A stretch of 64,000 nt of DNA, taken from positions 1-64,000 of the forward strand of contig NZ_BMRP01000035.1 in assembly GCF_014648695.1 (NCBI RefSeq), read 5' to 3'. A program made the position numbers and the translations under genes. This DNA is from Streptomyces albospinus. Its GTDB lineage: Bacteria; Actinomycetota; Actinomycetes; Streptomycetales; Streptomycetaceae. Within the stretch, counting starts at the first letter, position 1, and every line of letters begins with the position of its first letter. Of the stretch, positions 56,126 through 64,000 are shown in pieces. The notes below the pieces were generated by a model that saw nothing but the letters and a program-made list of their open reading frames with translations, did not search any database and was not told where the DNA came from.

Positions 56126-56873
56126 GCAGGGGCATCGACCAGTAGACCATCGTCTCGGCGCTGCTGGTGCGGCGCTCGAAGTCGCGCACCAGGCGGCGGG
56201 TGCGCATCAGGTGGGCGAAGAACCGCTCGACGATCCACCGCTTGGGCAGCACCACGAACCCCTTCCGGTCGTCGCTTCGTTTGACGATCAGAAGCACCAG
56301 GGTCAGTGCGGTGAGGCAGTGCTCGATGAGGCCGCCGGTGTAGCCGCCGTCGGCCCAGACGAGCTCCAGAAGGTGGTGCGCGTCGGCCACCTGGGCGAGC
56401 AGTCCCCGAGCGGCGGTGCGGTCGCCGATGTCCGTGGCGGTGACCGTCACCGCCAGCAGCAGGCCGAGCGCGTCGACCACGACTTGCCGCTTACGGCCGT
56501 TGATCAGCTTGCCGCCGTCGAAGCCACGGCTGTCGGATCCGACGACGGCGTCCGCCTTGACCGACTGCGAGTCGATCACGCCCGCGCTCGGCTCGGCGTC
56601 CCGCCCCGCCCTCTCTCGCACCCGCGAACGCAGCCGGTCGTGGAACTCCTTGACCAGGCCCAGGTCGCGCCAGCGGCGGAAGAATGCATATAAGGGGTCT
56701 CACGGCGGAAAGTCCGCCGGCATCGCCCGCCACTTGATTCCGTTGTCGACCAGGTAGTGGATCGCGTCCAGCATCGCCCGGTGGCAGTACGCCTCCGGCT
56801 GCCCGCCCCGCCCCTCCAGCCACCCCGGCGTGGGCAGCGCGACGAGGACCTGGGCCCACTCGGCATCACTCAT
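56082..56873 (-). pseudogene. IS5-family transposase with an in-frame TGA
   Basis: The full-length product would be 263 residues. The N-terminal half (MSDAEWAQVLVALPTPGWLE, then IHYLVDNGIKWRAMPADFPP) and the second half (LYAFFRRWRDLGLVKEFHDR, GVIDSQSVKADAVVGSDSRG, LVWADGGYTG, PKRWIVERFFAHLMRTRRLV) are in the same frame. They are separated only by a TGA at 56700-56702 where relatives have TGG (PPWDTVYAFF). The DDE residues are all present: D in VIDSQSV, D in WADGGY and E in VERFF. It is thus inactivated by a single nonsense change, or read through. Terminal repeats were not identified. Confidence 0.85.
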
Positions 56874-57294
56874 GTCCGACGGATACCGTCGCACACGCAC
56901 GCCATGGTCGGCCGCATTCCCGTATGTGTGAGCGAGGCAATCACACGACGACACGAGGGAGTTGGACGCGGCAGGAGCGAGCGCGACAGACTGGGACAAC
57001 AGGGCCTCTCTGTCGCTCGGTAGGACTTCGACAATCCCCGAACTGTGCAGGAGGCCCTGCCTCTATGCCTCCGCTGGCCCGCGATCACCCGATCGAGATT
57101 CCCCTCCGATCGGCAAGCGCCCTGATCGTTACGACAACGGTCGGCGCACCGCACCGTAATCCTCCGGCCGGGCTGACACTCACGATCCGGCTTCCCCCGC
57201 GCGGGGGAAGCCGGATGATCCGTGGGATGGATGTGATCAGCGCGGGTGGTGCGGAATCTTGGAGCGTCGGCAATCCGGATATACGGGGGTCACG
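56874..57294. other. 421-base intergenic region
   Basis: Upstream of the transposase and of the membrane protein gene (divergent). It contains the right end of the IS element, not delimited, and the perfect palindrome at 57185-57216. Confidence 0.45.
57185..57216. terminator. 32-bp perfect palindrome
   Basis: The arm ATCCGGCTTCCCCCGC (57185-57200) is followed at once by its exact inverse complement (57201-57216). In RNA it would form a very stable hairpin. A factor-independent terminator protecting the membrane gene from IS transcription is likeliest; a protein-binding site is possible. Confidence 0.6.
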
Positions 57295-58428
57295 GTGGTT
57301 GTTCCTGCGAACTCGGAGGTAGGTGGCGTTCCTAAGCCGCCGACCGCAAGCCCGGGGCGGATGTTGTGGTGGCGGCGGTGGCCCGTGTGGGCGCCCGCGG
57401 CAGCCGCATCCTGGGGCGTGTTGTACGCCGCTGTCGAGGTCACCTGGGCGGTAACGGGCACCACCGTGCAATGGAAGGAGCACTCCGCGTACGCGCCAGG
57501 GGTCCAGCTCTTCCTGGCGGCCCTCGCGCTCCTGGCCGGCGGCGCCTGCCTGGCCAGCACCCGAACGCTCGCCAAGCTCGGCCGGGTTGTGGTGGCGACG
57601 GCGCTGATCGTGGCGCTCCCGGTGTTCGTCGTGGGAATGAACGGGCTGCCGATCTATTTCGTGACGATTGCGACGCTCTCGGGGGTCGAGAGCGCCACCG
57701 GGCTGGCCCAGGTGCTGCTGAACACGGCCGGCGCCGCCCTCCTGCTCCTCGTCGGTCTGTCGTACCGCCGACGGCTGCGCGGAGACTGCCCGCGATGCGG
57801 GCGGCCGCACGCCGGCACCAGCGACGGCCCGCTTGCCCACCCAGCCGCCTCCCGAGCCCCGAAGCGGACCCGCATCGCGGTGTACCTGCTCATGGGAGGA
57901 CTGCTGCCGTGGGCGGGAACCAAGACCATCTGGACGCTGGGCGGCAACGCGCTCGGCGTCGCGGGCGATGATTGGCAGAGGACGTCGATCGCCAGCGCGT
58001 CGGGGCCGTCGAAGGCAACCGCGTCGGCGGGGATCGACGTGACCGTGCTGGCCGCGATGGTCGGGATCTTCCTGCTGCTGGGGCTGCTGTACGCGTGGGG
58101 GCAGGTGTTCCCCCGCTGGACGCTGTTCTTGTCCGGACGACGGGTCCCGCGCCTGCTGCCCTTGATTCCAGCCTGGCTGACCGGTATCCCACTGGCGATG
58201 TACGGGGCCGCCCTCCTCAGCATGGCCCCGCTCATGGCTGCCGGTGTGCTGCCCAAGATCAAGCCGGACCCGCCGTTCACCACCAGCTCGGGGATCACCT
58301 GGTTTGTCGAGTTCGGCGGCCTGGCATTCGCCGGTCTGGGCATCGGCCTCATCGTGGCCGCCCGCTCCTATGCCGCCCGCACCCACCCCGTCTGTGCCAG
58401 CGCCACGGCAACGGAGAGGCCCAAGTAG
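57295..58428 (+). CDS. Multi-pass membrane protein with a zinc-ribbon-like loop
   Basis: A 377-residue protein with about eight hydrophobic segments, for example WPVWAPAAAASWGVLYAAVE, LFLAALALLAGGACLAS, VVVATALIVALPVFVVGM, VLAAMVGIFLLLGLLYAWG and FGGLAFAGLGIGLIVAA. A cytoplasmic loop near residue 165 contains GDCPRCGRPH, possibly binding zinc. Similar proteins are common in Streptomyces with no known role. GTG at 57295 follows GGGGG at a suitable distance; TTG at 57259 is an alternative. Confidence 0.78.
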   Translation: MVVPANSEVGGVPKPPTASPGRMLWWRRWPVWAPAAAASWGVLYAAVEVTWAVTGTTVQWKEHSAYAPGVQLFLAALALLAGGACLASTRTLAKLGRVVVATALIVALPVFVVGMNGLPIYFVTIATLSGVESATGLAQVLLNTAGAALLLLVGLSYRRRLRGDCPRCGRPHAGTSDGPLAHPAASRAPKRTRIAVYLLMGGLLPWAGTKTIWTLGGNALGVAGDDWQRTSIASASGPSKATASAGIDVTVLAAMVGIFLLLGLLYAWGQVFPRWTLFLSGRRVPRLLPLIPAWLTGIPLAMYGAALLSMAPLMAAGVLPKIKPDPPFTTSSGITWFVEFGGLAFAGLGIGLIVAARSYAARTHPVCASATATERPK

Positions 58429-58907
58429 CCAGGTACCGGAATGTCAGCTTCCCGCTGGCGATCAATGAGCAGCCGCGGCGGTTCCCGGTCAAAGCGCAAG
58501 ATCGCCCGTCAGGCCGACTGGGCTTTCGCACGCCCGGCACCGCCCGCGATCACCCGAGCAAGATACCCGTTCGATCGACAAGCCCCGCGATCGGTACGAC
58601 AAAGGCTTCTCAGGCACTTGGGGAAGCTTGGCGATCAGCTGTGCGATTGCCTTTGCGTCCCCCTCCTCGGGGCGGGGGCGTACCCGCGAACGTCGTGCAC
58701 CCTCGCGTACTGCTACAGCTGCCTGCCGAGTTCGGCGGCGGCCCGGCCGGGTGCCCCATCATCGCGGTGGGCCGGCGCGCGATGATGCCGAGCAGCCGCT
58801 GCTCGGCATCGGCGTACAGCTCTTGGACCCCGGCCGATAGATGCTTCGTCATGGCGGGGTGAAGGGGCATGTCGGCTCACCCCCGGGGGTGTTGCCGGAT
58901 GCGCCGG
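58429..58907. other. 479-base intergenic region
   Basis: Between the convergent membrane protein and cold-shock-like genes. Apart from the possible phage remnant at 58713-58852 nothing is recognised. Confidence 0.4.
58713..58852 (-). pseudogene. Possible phage minor capsid protein remnant
   Basis: The minus strand reads MTKHLSAGVQELYADAEQRL then LGIIARR. It continues one frame over with DDGAPGRAAAELGRQL to a stop. This order (AEQRLLxxIARRL, then DGAPGWAxxKL) is that of the N-terminus of actinophage minor capsid proteins. Only about 45 codons remain, broken by a frameshift, and there is no other phage gene nearby. Confidence 0.35.
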
Positions 58908-59141
58908 TTACTCGTGGTGGGTGGCTCCCGGGGAGTGCCTGACGATGCTGAGGTGTTCCGCGTGCCAGCCGTTTTCGTCTTCCACCGGCACGTAGGTCAC
59001 CCGCAAGCCTTCGACGACAAAGGTTCCGTCCTCTATGGCCCGGCTGTCCACCCTCACCTCGCGGTCGTCGTCCCCGTCGATATAGCCGATGCCCCGGACC
59101 TGGTTGTACCACCGGACCACACCACTGACCTTGTCAGCCAT
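58908..59141 (-). CDS. Divergent cold-shock-domain-like protein
   Basis: A 77-residue protein resembling a single cold-shock OB fold: GVVRWYNQVRGIGYIDGDDD, then EVRVDSRAIEDGTFVVEGLR and TYVPVEDENGWHAEHLSIV. In the RNP-1 position the usual KGFGFI is RGIGYI, and the RNP-2 phenylalanines are replaced (VRVDS), so nucleic-acid binding may be altered. GGAGGCG precedes the ATG by 5-7 bases; the open frame extends 48 bases upstream without support. It is monocistronic. Confidence 0.82.
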   Translation of the reverse strand: MADKVSGVVRWYNQVRGIGYIDGDDDREVRVDSRAIEDGTFVVEGLRVTYVPVEDENGWHAEHLSIVRHSPGATHHE

Positions 59142-59505
59142 CTTTTCGCCTCCAACTGAGGTGCCTGAGCACGCTGTTGTCTGTCGCATCGGGTCATTCC
59201 CGCCCCGACGTGGCGCGCACCCTGGTCAGATGTATTAACTTCGCTACAGTCCCCCCAGAGACCGGCGGCTTTCCAGCACGCCCGGCGCCCCCGGTGTTGT
59301 ACGCCTCGGTGACGGCGTCGAGGAATTCGAGGACGGGCGGCCGTTGCCAAGCTCAAGAAGGCCTCAGATCAAGCGTGTTGTTCCGATGCCCGATGTCGGA
59401 TCGCCCGTGACATACGCCGAGCGCACTCGGCTTTCCCGTCGGAGCGCAGGACCGAGGAGGCGTGGTCCCTCACGCTGATGCGTGGTGTCATCGGTTCGCC
59501 AGTAG
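59142..59505. other. 364-base intergenic region
   Basis: Between two leftward genes. It holds the promoter of the cold-shock-like gene, probably in the A+T-richer bases around 59225-59245. No gene or strong hairpin was seen. Confidence 0.4.
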
Positions 59506-61836
59506 TCAAGGGCCGCCGGTTCCGTGGGACGCGGAGCGACCACGCGTAGCCCGGTATTCGCGGGCGAGGTGGTGTTGGAGGCGGGCGTGGCGGAACTGGT
59601 AGACCGCGCCGGCCTGTCGGAGGACGCCCCGCTGATAGGCGTCCTCTAGGAAGGTGACGACGGACCAGGGCAGCCGGCCGGTCAGCGGTAGCCATATCCG
59701 GGCGAGGACTGCCCACTGGCCCCAGGCGGTAAGACTGAGCACGTAGCCGAGGACGCCGCCGAGTCCGCCGATGACGCCGAGCTTGAGCGCGGCCGTGACA
59801 TTCCAGACGAGCGGGCCCAGGACCGCCGACATGGGCCGGATCGCCATCTCGGATCCGAAGCCGACCAGGAGGCCGAAGGTGGGGCCCCAGACAAGGAACT
59901 GTGCGGCGACCGTGCGGGAGTTCGCGCGCAGGAGGCTGACCGGATTGACGGCGGACCGGATGTCGAGAGGGGTCTCCAGAAGGGTCAGGAGGCCGAAGGT
60001 GGGGCCGGCTCCCAGTGCGAAGAACAGTCCGTAGAGGATGCCGTCGCCGAGGCCGACGGCAAGGCTGGTCGGGAGGCTGATGTGAAAGAAGAAGCCGTTG
60101 ATCACTCCGCGTACGAAGCCGTAGCCACAGCCGAAGACGAATCCGCACAGCACCCCGATCACCAGCCGGGGGAGGGGTCTCCGCATGGATTTCCCCTGCC
60201 TGCCGAACAGCTTCATGCGCACGCCGGACGGCTCCACCGCCGCGTCCTTGGCCGCGACCATGAACCAGTATGCGATCCCGAACATGAGCCCCGACATGAG
60301 CCCTGCCACCAGCCCGTCCGCGAGCTGGAATTCGAGGGGGTCGAAGAGGGCACCGACGACGCAGTCGACGAGCCCGATGGCCAGGCAGATCACCAGCGCC
60401 GTCGTCAGCGTGCGCGTGGAGCGGCGAAGTCCGCAACCCAGCCGCCACCACTCCAGGTTGGGGGTGTCGAGTCGGGTCAGGTGGTGGGCGAGGTAGCCGA
60501 GCCAGTACTGGGCGCGTTCCGGGTCGAAGGCACGGTGGTGGCCGGGGCGGTGCTCGGGCCGAGGGCGGTAGACCGTGGCGGTGAAGTTGTCGAGGAGGTG
60601 GTCCTCCAGGTCCTCGGGGCTGCCGAATCGCCGGGTGTCCAGGAGAGTGGCCGGGTCGGTGTCGGGGGTGTCGCTGTAGACGGCGCGGGCGAGCGTGACC
60701 ATCAGCGGAGTGGTCAGCACCGTGGCGAGGTTGGCACCGGCCCGGCCGTGCGGCCGTTCACGCAGCTCACTCAGCACGGGGTCCCAGGCGGTCGCTGCGG
60801 GGTCTCCGCCGCGGGCCTTGCGTGCGGTGCGCGGAAGGTAGGCGGCCAGGTCGTCCAGGGTGAGGTCGGTCATCTCCACCGCTGCGGCGGAGGTGAGCAC
60901 ATCGGTCTCCGCCACGGCGGCGGCGTACTCGGACGGGCGGCTCGTCAGCAGCAGGGGCAGCGTGGTGGCGTTGAGCGCTTCGAGCGCGGGACGGCGCAGG
61001 CCGCCGGCGATCTCGTCGAAGCCGTCCAGTACGGGGAGCACGCCGCCGGTCTCGACCAGCGCGGCGGCCAGGCTCGACCCACCGGGTCCCGGGGCGGCAA
61101 GGCCTGGGTGATCGCGCGTGAGCTGCGCGGTCAGCCAGTCCCGGAACGTGACGGCGGTGGGGTCCCACGAACCGATGCTGAAGATCACCGGTACGGGTTC
61201 GGCGCGGGCCCTGGACTTCAGATGCTCCAGGACGAACCGGACGGCGAGGATCGTCTTCCCGGAGCCGGACCGGCCGAGCACCACCAGCCGTCCGGACGGG
61301 ATCCGCCGGTATACGCCCACGATCTCGTCCAGTCGCCCGCTCAGGTCCAGCGGGCCGCGCGTATCGCCGGCGGGCAGGCGGCGGATGTTGGCCCAGTGGT
61401 CGGTCAGTTCCTCGGGAACCGGTTGCCAGCGCACCGGCAGTGGGTAGGGGTCATGGACCTGCCGTTGTTCCTCCTCGCGCTGCCAGCGCGCAGCCACCGC
61501 CTGCGCGAGTTGCTCGGCGACGTCGGCCAGGGATTCGTGCAACGCCGAAACCGGCTGCCCCGTGACCGGTTCGGTGTGGTCGGCCGGGTCCTCGGGCTGG
61601 TCTCCGTCGCCGCTCCGGGGGATGGCGGCGGCCAGCAGCTCCTCGCGTTCCTCGGCTGTGAGCCCGAGGGCATCGGCGAGCAGCCGCACGGTGGTCACCC
61701 TGGGGTCGGCCCGCTCTCCGGTCTCCAGTCCGCGGACGGTGCGCACGCCCACCCCGGCGCGCTCGGCCAGGGTTTCCTGAGTCATCCCCGCCTTGCGCCG
61801 CAGCTGCCGCAGCAGCGGGCTCAACTCATTGGTCAC
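59506..61836 (-). CDS. XRE-NACHT NTPase with C-terminal membrane domain
   Basis: A 776-residue STAND-type protein. Residues about 5-75 are an XRE HTH (LLRQLRRKAGMTQETLAERA, then GVGVRTVRGLETGERADPRV). The NACHT NTPase begins near residue 185: Walker A VVLGRSGSGKTILAVRFVLE, Walker B GVLPVLDGFDEIAGGLRRPA and sensor LPLLLTSRPSEYAAAV. From about residue 490 five or more hydrophobic segments follow (TTALVICLAIGLVDCVVGAL, LVAGLMSGLMFGIAYWFMVA, VIGVLCGFVFGCGYGFVRG). The end (AVYQFRHARLQHHLA) resembles STAND C-termini. Bacterial NACHT proteins include antiphage effectors and regulators; the role here is unknown. It starts with GTG behind GGAAGG, divergent from the SARP gene. Confidence 0.9.
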   Translation of the reverse strand: MTNELSPLLRQLRRKAGMTQETLAERAGVGVRTVRGLETGERADPRVTTVRLLADALGLTAEEREELLAAAIPRSGDGDQPEDPADHTEPVTGQPVSALHESLADVAEQLAQAVAARWQREEEQRQVHDPYPLPVRWQPVPEELTDHWANIRRLPAGDTRGPLDLSGRLDEIVGVYRRIPSGRLVVLGRSGSGKTILAVRFVLEHLKSRARAEPVPVIFSIGSWDPTAVTFRDWLTAQLTRDHPGLAAPGPGGSSLAAALVETGGVLPVLDGFDEIAGGLRRPALEALNATTLPLLLTSRPSEYAAAVAETDVLTSAAAVEMTDLTLDDLAAYLPRTARKARGGDPAATAWDPVLSELRERPHGRAGANLATVLTTPLMVTLARAVYSDTPDTDPATLLDTRRFGSPEDLEDHLLDNFTATVYRPRPEHRPGHHRAFDPERAQYWLGYLAHHLTRLDTPNLEWWRLGCGLRRSTRTLTTALVICLAIGLVDCVVGALFDPLEFQLADGLVAGLMSGLMFGIAYWFMVAAKDAAVEPSGVRMKLFGRQGKSMRRPLPRLVIGVLCGFVFGCGYGFVRGVINGFFFHISLPTSLAVGLGDGILYGLFFALGAGPTFGLLTLLETPLDIRSAVNPVSLLRANSRTVAAQFLVWGPTFGLLVGFGSEMAIRPMSAVLGPLVWNVTAALKLGVIGGLGGVLGYVLSLTAWGQWAVLARIWLPLTGRLPWSVVTFLEDAYQRGVLRQAGAVYQFRHARLQHHLAREYRATRGRSASHGTGGP

Positions 61837-61998
61837 AGGTCACGCCTTCCCCCCGGCATGTCGATTTCCCCAGGTGAGGGACTCTATCGCGGCCACCGGC
61901 CGGATACGGCCGGTCTGCTGGCCTGTCCGCTGCCCGGTGCCGAGACCAGCATCGACGGCATCCGCCAGACCGACCAGCAGGGAGCCCGGGGGAGCCCG

Positions 61999-63072
61999 AT
62001 GCCGACGACCGTAACCACCGGCCAATCGACCGTCACCACACTCACGCAGCAGGAGCGCGAGGTGCTGTACGCGGTCGGTTGCGGCCTGGGAGACGCCGAG
62101 ATCGCCTCGGTGCTCGCCATCCCGAAGGACACCGTGGCCGAGCACCTCGCGCGGATCCTCGCCAAGCTCGAACTGCGCGACCGAGCCGCCGCCATCGTCC
62201 ACGCCTTCGACTGCGGCCTGGTCGTGCCCGGCCGCGGTCCCCGTAAGCAAGCGGCGAGCCCCGCTCCGCGGACCGCCGTCCGTCCCGCGCGCGAACCGCA
62301 GTTGCGGATCTCCGTGCTCGGACCGTTGCAGTCGTGGCGCGACGGACAACCCGTGGATCTGGGCCACCTGCGCCAGCAGGCCGTGCTGGCAACGCTGGTG
62401 CTGTGCCCGGACCGGACGGTCAGCCAGCAGGAACTGCTCGACGGAGTGTGGGGAATGGAGCCGCCGATCACGAAGGTGGTGCCGGTGTACATCTACCGGC
62501 TGCGCAAGATCCTGCACATCGGGGACGGCAGCCCGGCCCCGGTGATCCGGCGCGATCGGTGCGGCTACCGGCTGACCCCCGGCGCGGTCGAGGTGGACGT
62601 GGCACGCATGGAGGAACTGGTCAGCGCCGCCGGGAGGGCCGAGCGAGCCGGTGAACTGCCGGAGGCGGTCCGCATCTGCGCTCAGGCACTGGACCTGTTC
62701 CGCGGGGAGCCGCTGGCCGGTCTGCCCGGGCCGTTCGCCGAACTGGAGCGGCTGCGGCTCACCGAGCGCCGGATCGCCCTTGTGCAGCGGAAGCTGGACT
62801 GGCAGCTGAGGCTGGGTCAGCACGCCGAGGCGATCGCCGAGCTGCGGGCCCTGGCGGTGGCGCAGCCCCTGAACGAACCGGTCGCCGCGATGCTGATGCG
62901 CGCCCTGTACCGCAGTGGCCGGCAGGTCGATGCGTTGACGGTGTTCGACCGTACCCGCCGCCGGCTGGCGGACGACCTGGGCGTGCCTCCGGGCCAGATG
63001 CTGCGGCGCACGCACCAGATGATCCTGCGCGGGCACGACGCCGGCCTCGGCCTCACCCGAACCGCGCCGTGA
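61999..63072 (+). CDS. Hybrid regulator: LuxR-type HTH plus SARP (BTAD) activator
   Basis: A 357-residue regulator with two DNA-binding modules. Residues about 15-75 are a LuxR/GerE HTH: LTQQEREVLYAVGCGLGDAE, then VLAIPKDTVAEHLARILAKL. Residues about 100-190 are the OmpR-like winged helix of SARPs: ISVLGPLQSWRDGQPVDLGH, then VPVYIYRLRKILHIGDGS and CGYRLTPGAVEVDV. The BTAD helical domain follows to about residue 345 (ELVSAAGRAERAGELPEAVR, VAAMLMRALYRSGRQVDALT). SARPs usually activate antibiotic clusters; none is seen here. The start MPTTVTTG has GGGGGAG close upstream; ATG at 61858 is an alternative. Its stop overlaps the next gene (GTGA). Confidence 0.85.
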   Translation: MPTTVTTGQSTVTTLTQQEREVLYAVGCGLGDAEIASVLAIPKDTVAEHLARILAKLELRDRAAAIVHAFDCGLVVPGRGPRKQAASPAPRTAVRPAREPQLRISVLGPLQSWRDGQPVDLGHLRQQAVLATLVLCPDRTVSQQELLDGVWGMEPPITKVVPVYIYRLRKILHIGDGSPAPVIRRDRCGYRLTPGAVEVDVARMEELVSAAGRAERAGELPEAVRICAQALDLFRGEPLAGLPGPFAELERLRLTERRIALVQRKLDWQLRLGQHAEAIAELRALAVAQPLNEPVAAMLMRALYRSGRQVDALTVFDRTRRRLADDLGVPPGQMLRRTHQMILRGHDAGLGLTRTAP

Positions 63073-63791
63073 GCCGACGGACGCCGCGTACCTGCGGTGA
63101 CGAGCTGCTGCTGGCGAGGATCTCCGCAGCGGCCGGCCGCGAGCACATCGGCAAGAGACGTGCCACCTATGCGGCAGCCGTGCACACCACCCCCTCGCAT
63201 GCCGTCCCGGTCCGGGTGATCCGGGGCCTGCTGGCCTTCGCCCGGTACGGCCGGCCTTGCGGAACGAAGGCGGGTGCGGAGGCGCGACTGGACCTGTACG
63301 AGCGCGGGATGACCATTGCCGTCAAGGGGCGGATCCATGTCGTCCGCTACGACACCACCGCGGTGTTCCGGAAGAGCATCCGGAACCGGCACGACTCGGC
63401 CCGCGTCGGTACCACGCGCATCTACACGCTCATCGATGTCGACGGGGAGCGGGTCGTGTTGCAGGGCAGGCCGGCGGACAGCGCGGCGGCGGAATGGGAG
63501 CCCGAGATCCAGCGGGCGGTCACCCATGCCCAACTGCCCTGGGCATGGGCCGCGCTGGACAACGGCGAGCGACTCACCTTCGGCGACATCTGGCTGACCA
63601 AGGAGAAGGCCGGGTCGGGAGAGGTGTCGGCGCGGTGGCCGCAGGTGCAGCAGATCGAGATGAAGGACGGGGCCATCAGCCTCAACATCGACGGGAATTG
63701 GAGCATTCTGGGACCAATGGTGTCCCAGGTCCCGAATCTGTTCGTCTTGTGCAAACTCGTTGAGCGCCTTCGAGCGGACGGCACGTGCTGA
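63069..63791 (+). CDS. DUF6585-like protein
   Basis: A 240-residue soluble protein that resembles the DUF6585 family of Streptomyces. It shows RLDLYERGMTIAVKGRIHVV, RYDTTAVFRKSIRNRHDSAR, YTLIDVDGERVVLQGRPADS and TFGDIWLTKEKAGSGEVSAR, and WPQVQQIEMKDGAISLNIDG. Strands in pairs suggest two PH-like halves, each beginning with a 'layer' strand and ending in a helix. No catalytic residues are evident. The GTG start overlaps the SARP stop by 4 bases, so the two proteins are made together. The function is unknown. Confidence 0.78.
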   Translation: MSRRTPRTCGDELLLARISAAAGREHIGKRRATYAAAVHTTPSHAVPVRVIRGLLAFARYGRPCGTKAGAEARLDLYERGMTIAVKGRIHVVRYDTTAVFRKSIRNRHDSARVGTTRIYTLIDVDGERVVLQGRPADSAAAEWEPEIQRAVTHAQLPWAWAALDNGERLTFGDIWLTKEKAGSGEVSARWPQVQQIEMKDGAISLNIDGNWSILGPMVSQVPNLFVLCKLVERLRADGTC

Positions 63792-64000
63792 TGGCGGTGA
63801 GCTGACTCTGGGAGGCTCCGTCGATGCCCGCAGGCGATCCGGCAGGCCGCCACAGTCGCCAGGCTCCAGGAACGCAGGGTCCGTTGCTGGGTCGAAGGCG
63901 GCGCCATCAGCGCTTTCATCGCGTTTCATCGGCATTCCAACGGCCGCGGTTAACGTCAAGGCCGAGCACGGCAGTTGTGTTCTACCTCAACTCGGGGAGA

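Noticed and set aside
60082..61998. Very long plus-strand frame running into the SARP gene (would give a 996-residue protein)
   Set aside because: Its first ~640 codons are antisense to the NACHT gene and have low-complexity, Gly/Arg/Gln-rich composition; only the part from 61999 has recognisable domains.

Overview
The window is about 72% G+C by eye, with strongly GC3-biased codons, frequent GTG/TTG starts and GGAG-type ribosome binding sites. It carries a complete 2-methylisoborneol operon, a SARP-type regulator, rifamycin-inactivation genes and a Tat-exported beta-galactosidase. All of this points to Streptomyces or a very close relative. The many degraded genes, IS5-type remnants and short regulator/enzyme pairs suggest an accessory (arm-like) chromosomal region. 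I saw no rRNA, tRNA, CRISPR array or replication origin.

Layout. 0-6.2 kb: GH35 beta-galactosidase, then an isoprenoid operon dxs-ispG-polyprenyl synthase in which ispG carries a large in-frame deletion. 6.5-11.1 kb: a UvrA-like ABC ATPase and an SDR/TetR divergent pair with twin operators. 11.5-13.5 kb: a glycosyltransferase behind a 19-bp inverted repeat matching the rifamycin-associated element (RAE), an IS5 scar and a small hydrophilic protein. 13.7-23.2 kb: methyltransferases, LysR/DapA-like and SDR/MarR pairs, an AhpD-like protein and a PmtA-like methyltransferase. 23.2-32 kb: a decaying zone with an orphan solute-binding lipoprotein between two IS5 scars, a quinone oxidoreductase/ArsR pair, an APH-type kinase and several broken genes. 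32.1-35.6 kb: a translationally coupled operon of response regulator-thioredoxin reductase fusion, cyclic-nucleotide-domain histidine kinase and UBP-type zinc finger protein. 35.9-40.5 kb: a pirin, then the 2-MIB operon (encapsulin shell with cNMP domain, 2-MIB synthase, GPP methyltransferase).

41-49.8 kb: a thioredoxin-like/methyltransferase fusion, a rifampicin monooxygenase (rox) behind a second RAE and a truncated glycosyltransferase leader, a universal stress protein, a GNAT, and a WYL regulator divergent from a reductase-VOC-winged helix operon. 50-52.9 kb: an FAD monooxygenase gene split by an SDR/XRE-regulator module. 53-58.9 kb: an ArsR-like regulator, a frameshifted Tat-exported hydrolase, an IS5 transposase with an in-frame TGA and its companion gene, a membrane protein and a possible phage remnant. 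58.9-63.8 kb: a cold-shock-like protein, an XRE-NACHT NTPase with a membrane domain, and a divergent LuxR-HTH/SARP hybrid overlapping a DUF6585-like gene.

How it fits together. Two unlinked rifamycin-inactivation genes share one regulatory element and the same -10/RAE spacing, so they probably form a co-induced set. The MEP genes near the left end could supply GPP/GGPP, and the 2-MIB operon is a GPP consumer, but the truncated ispG makes a working supply module doubtful. The redox/cNMP/UBP-finger triad and the NACHT-SARP locus are the best candidates for poorly described signalling or defence systems.
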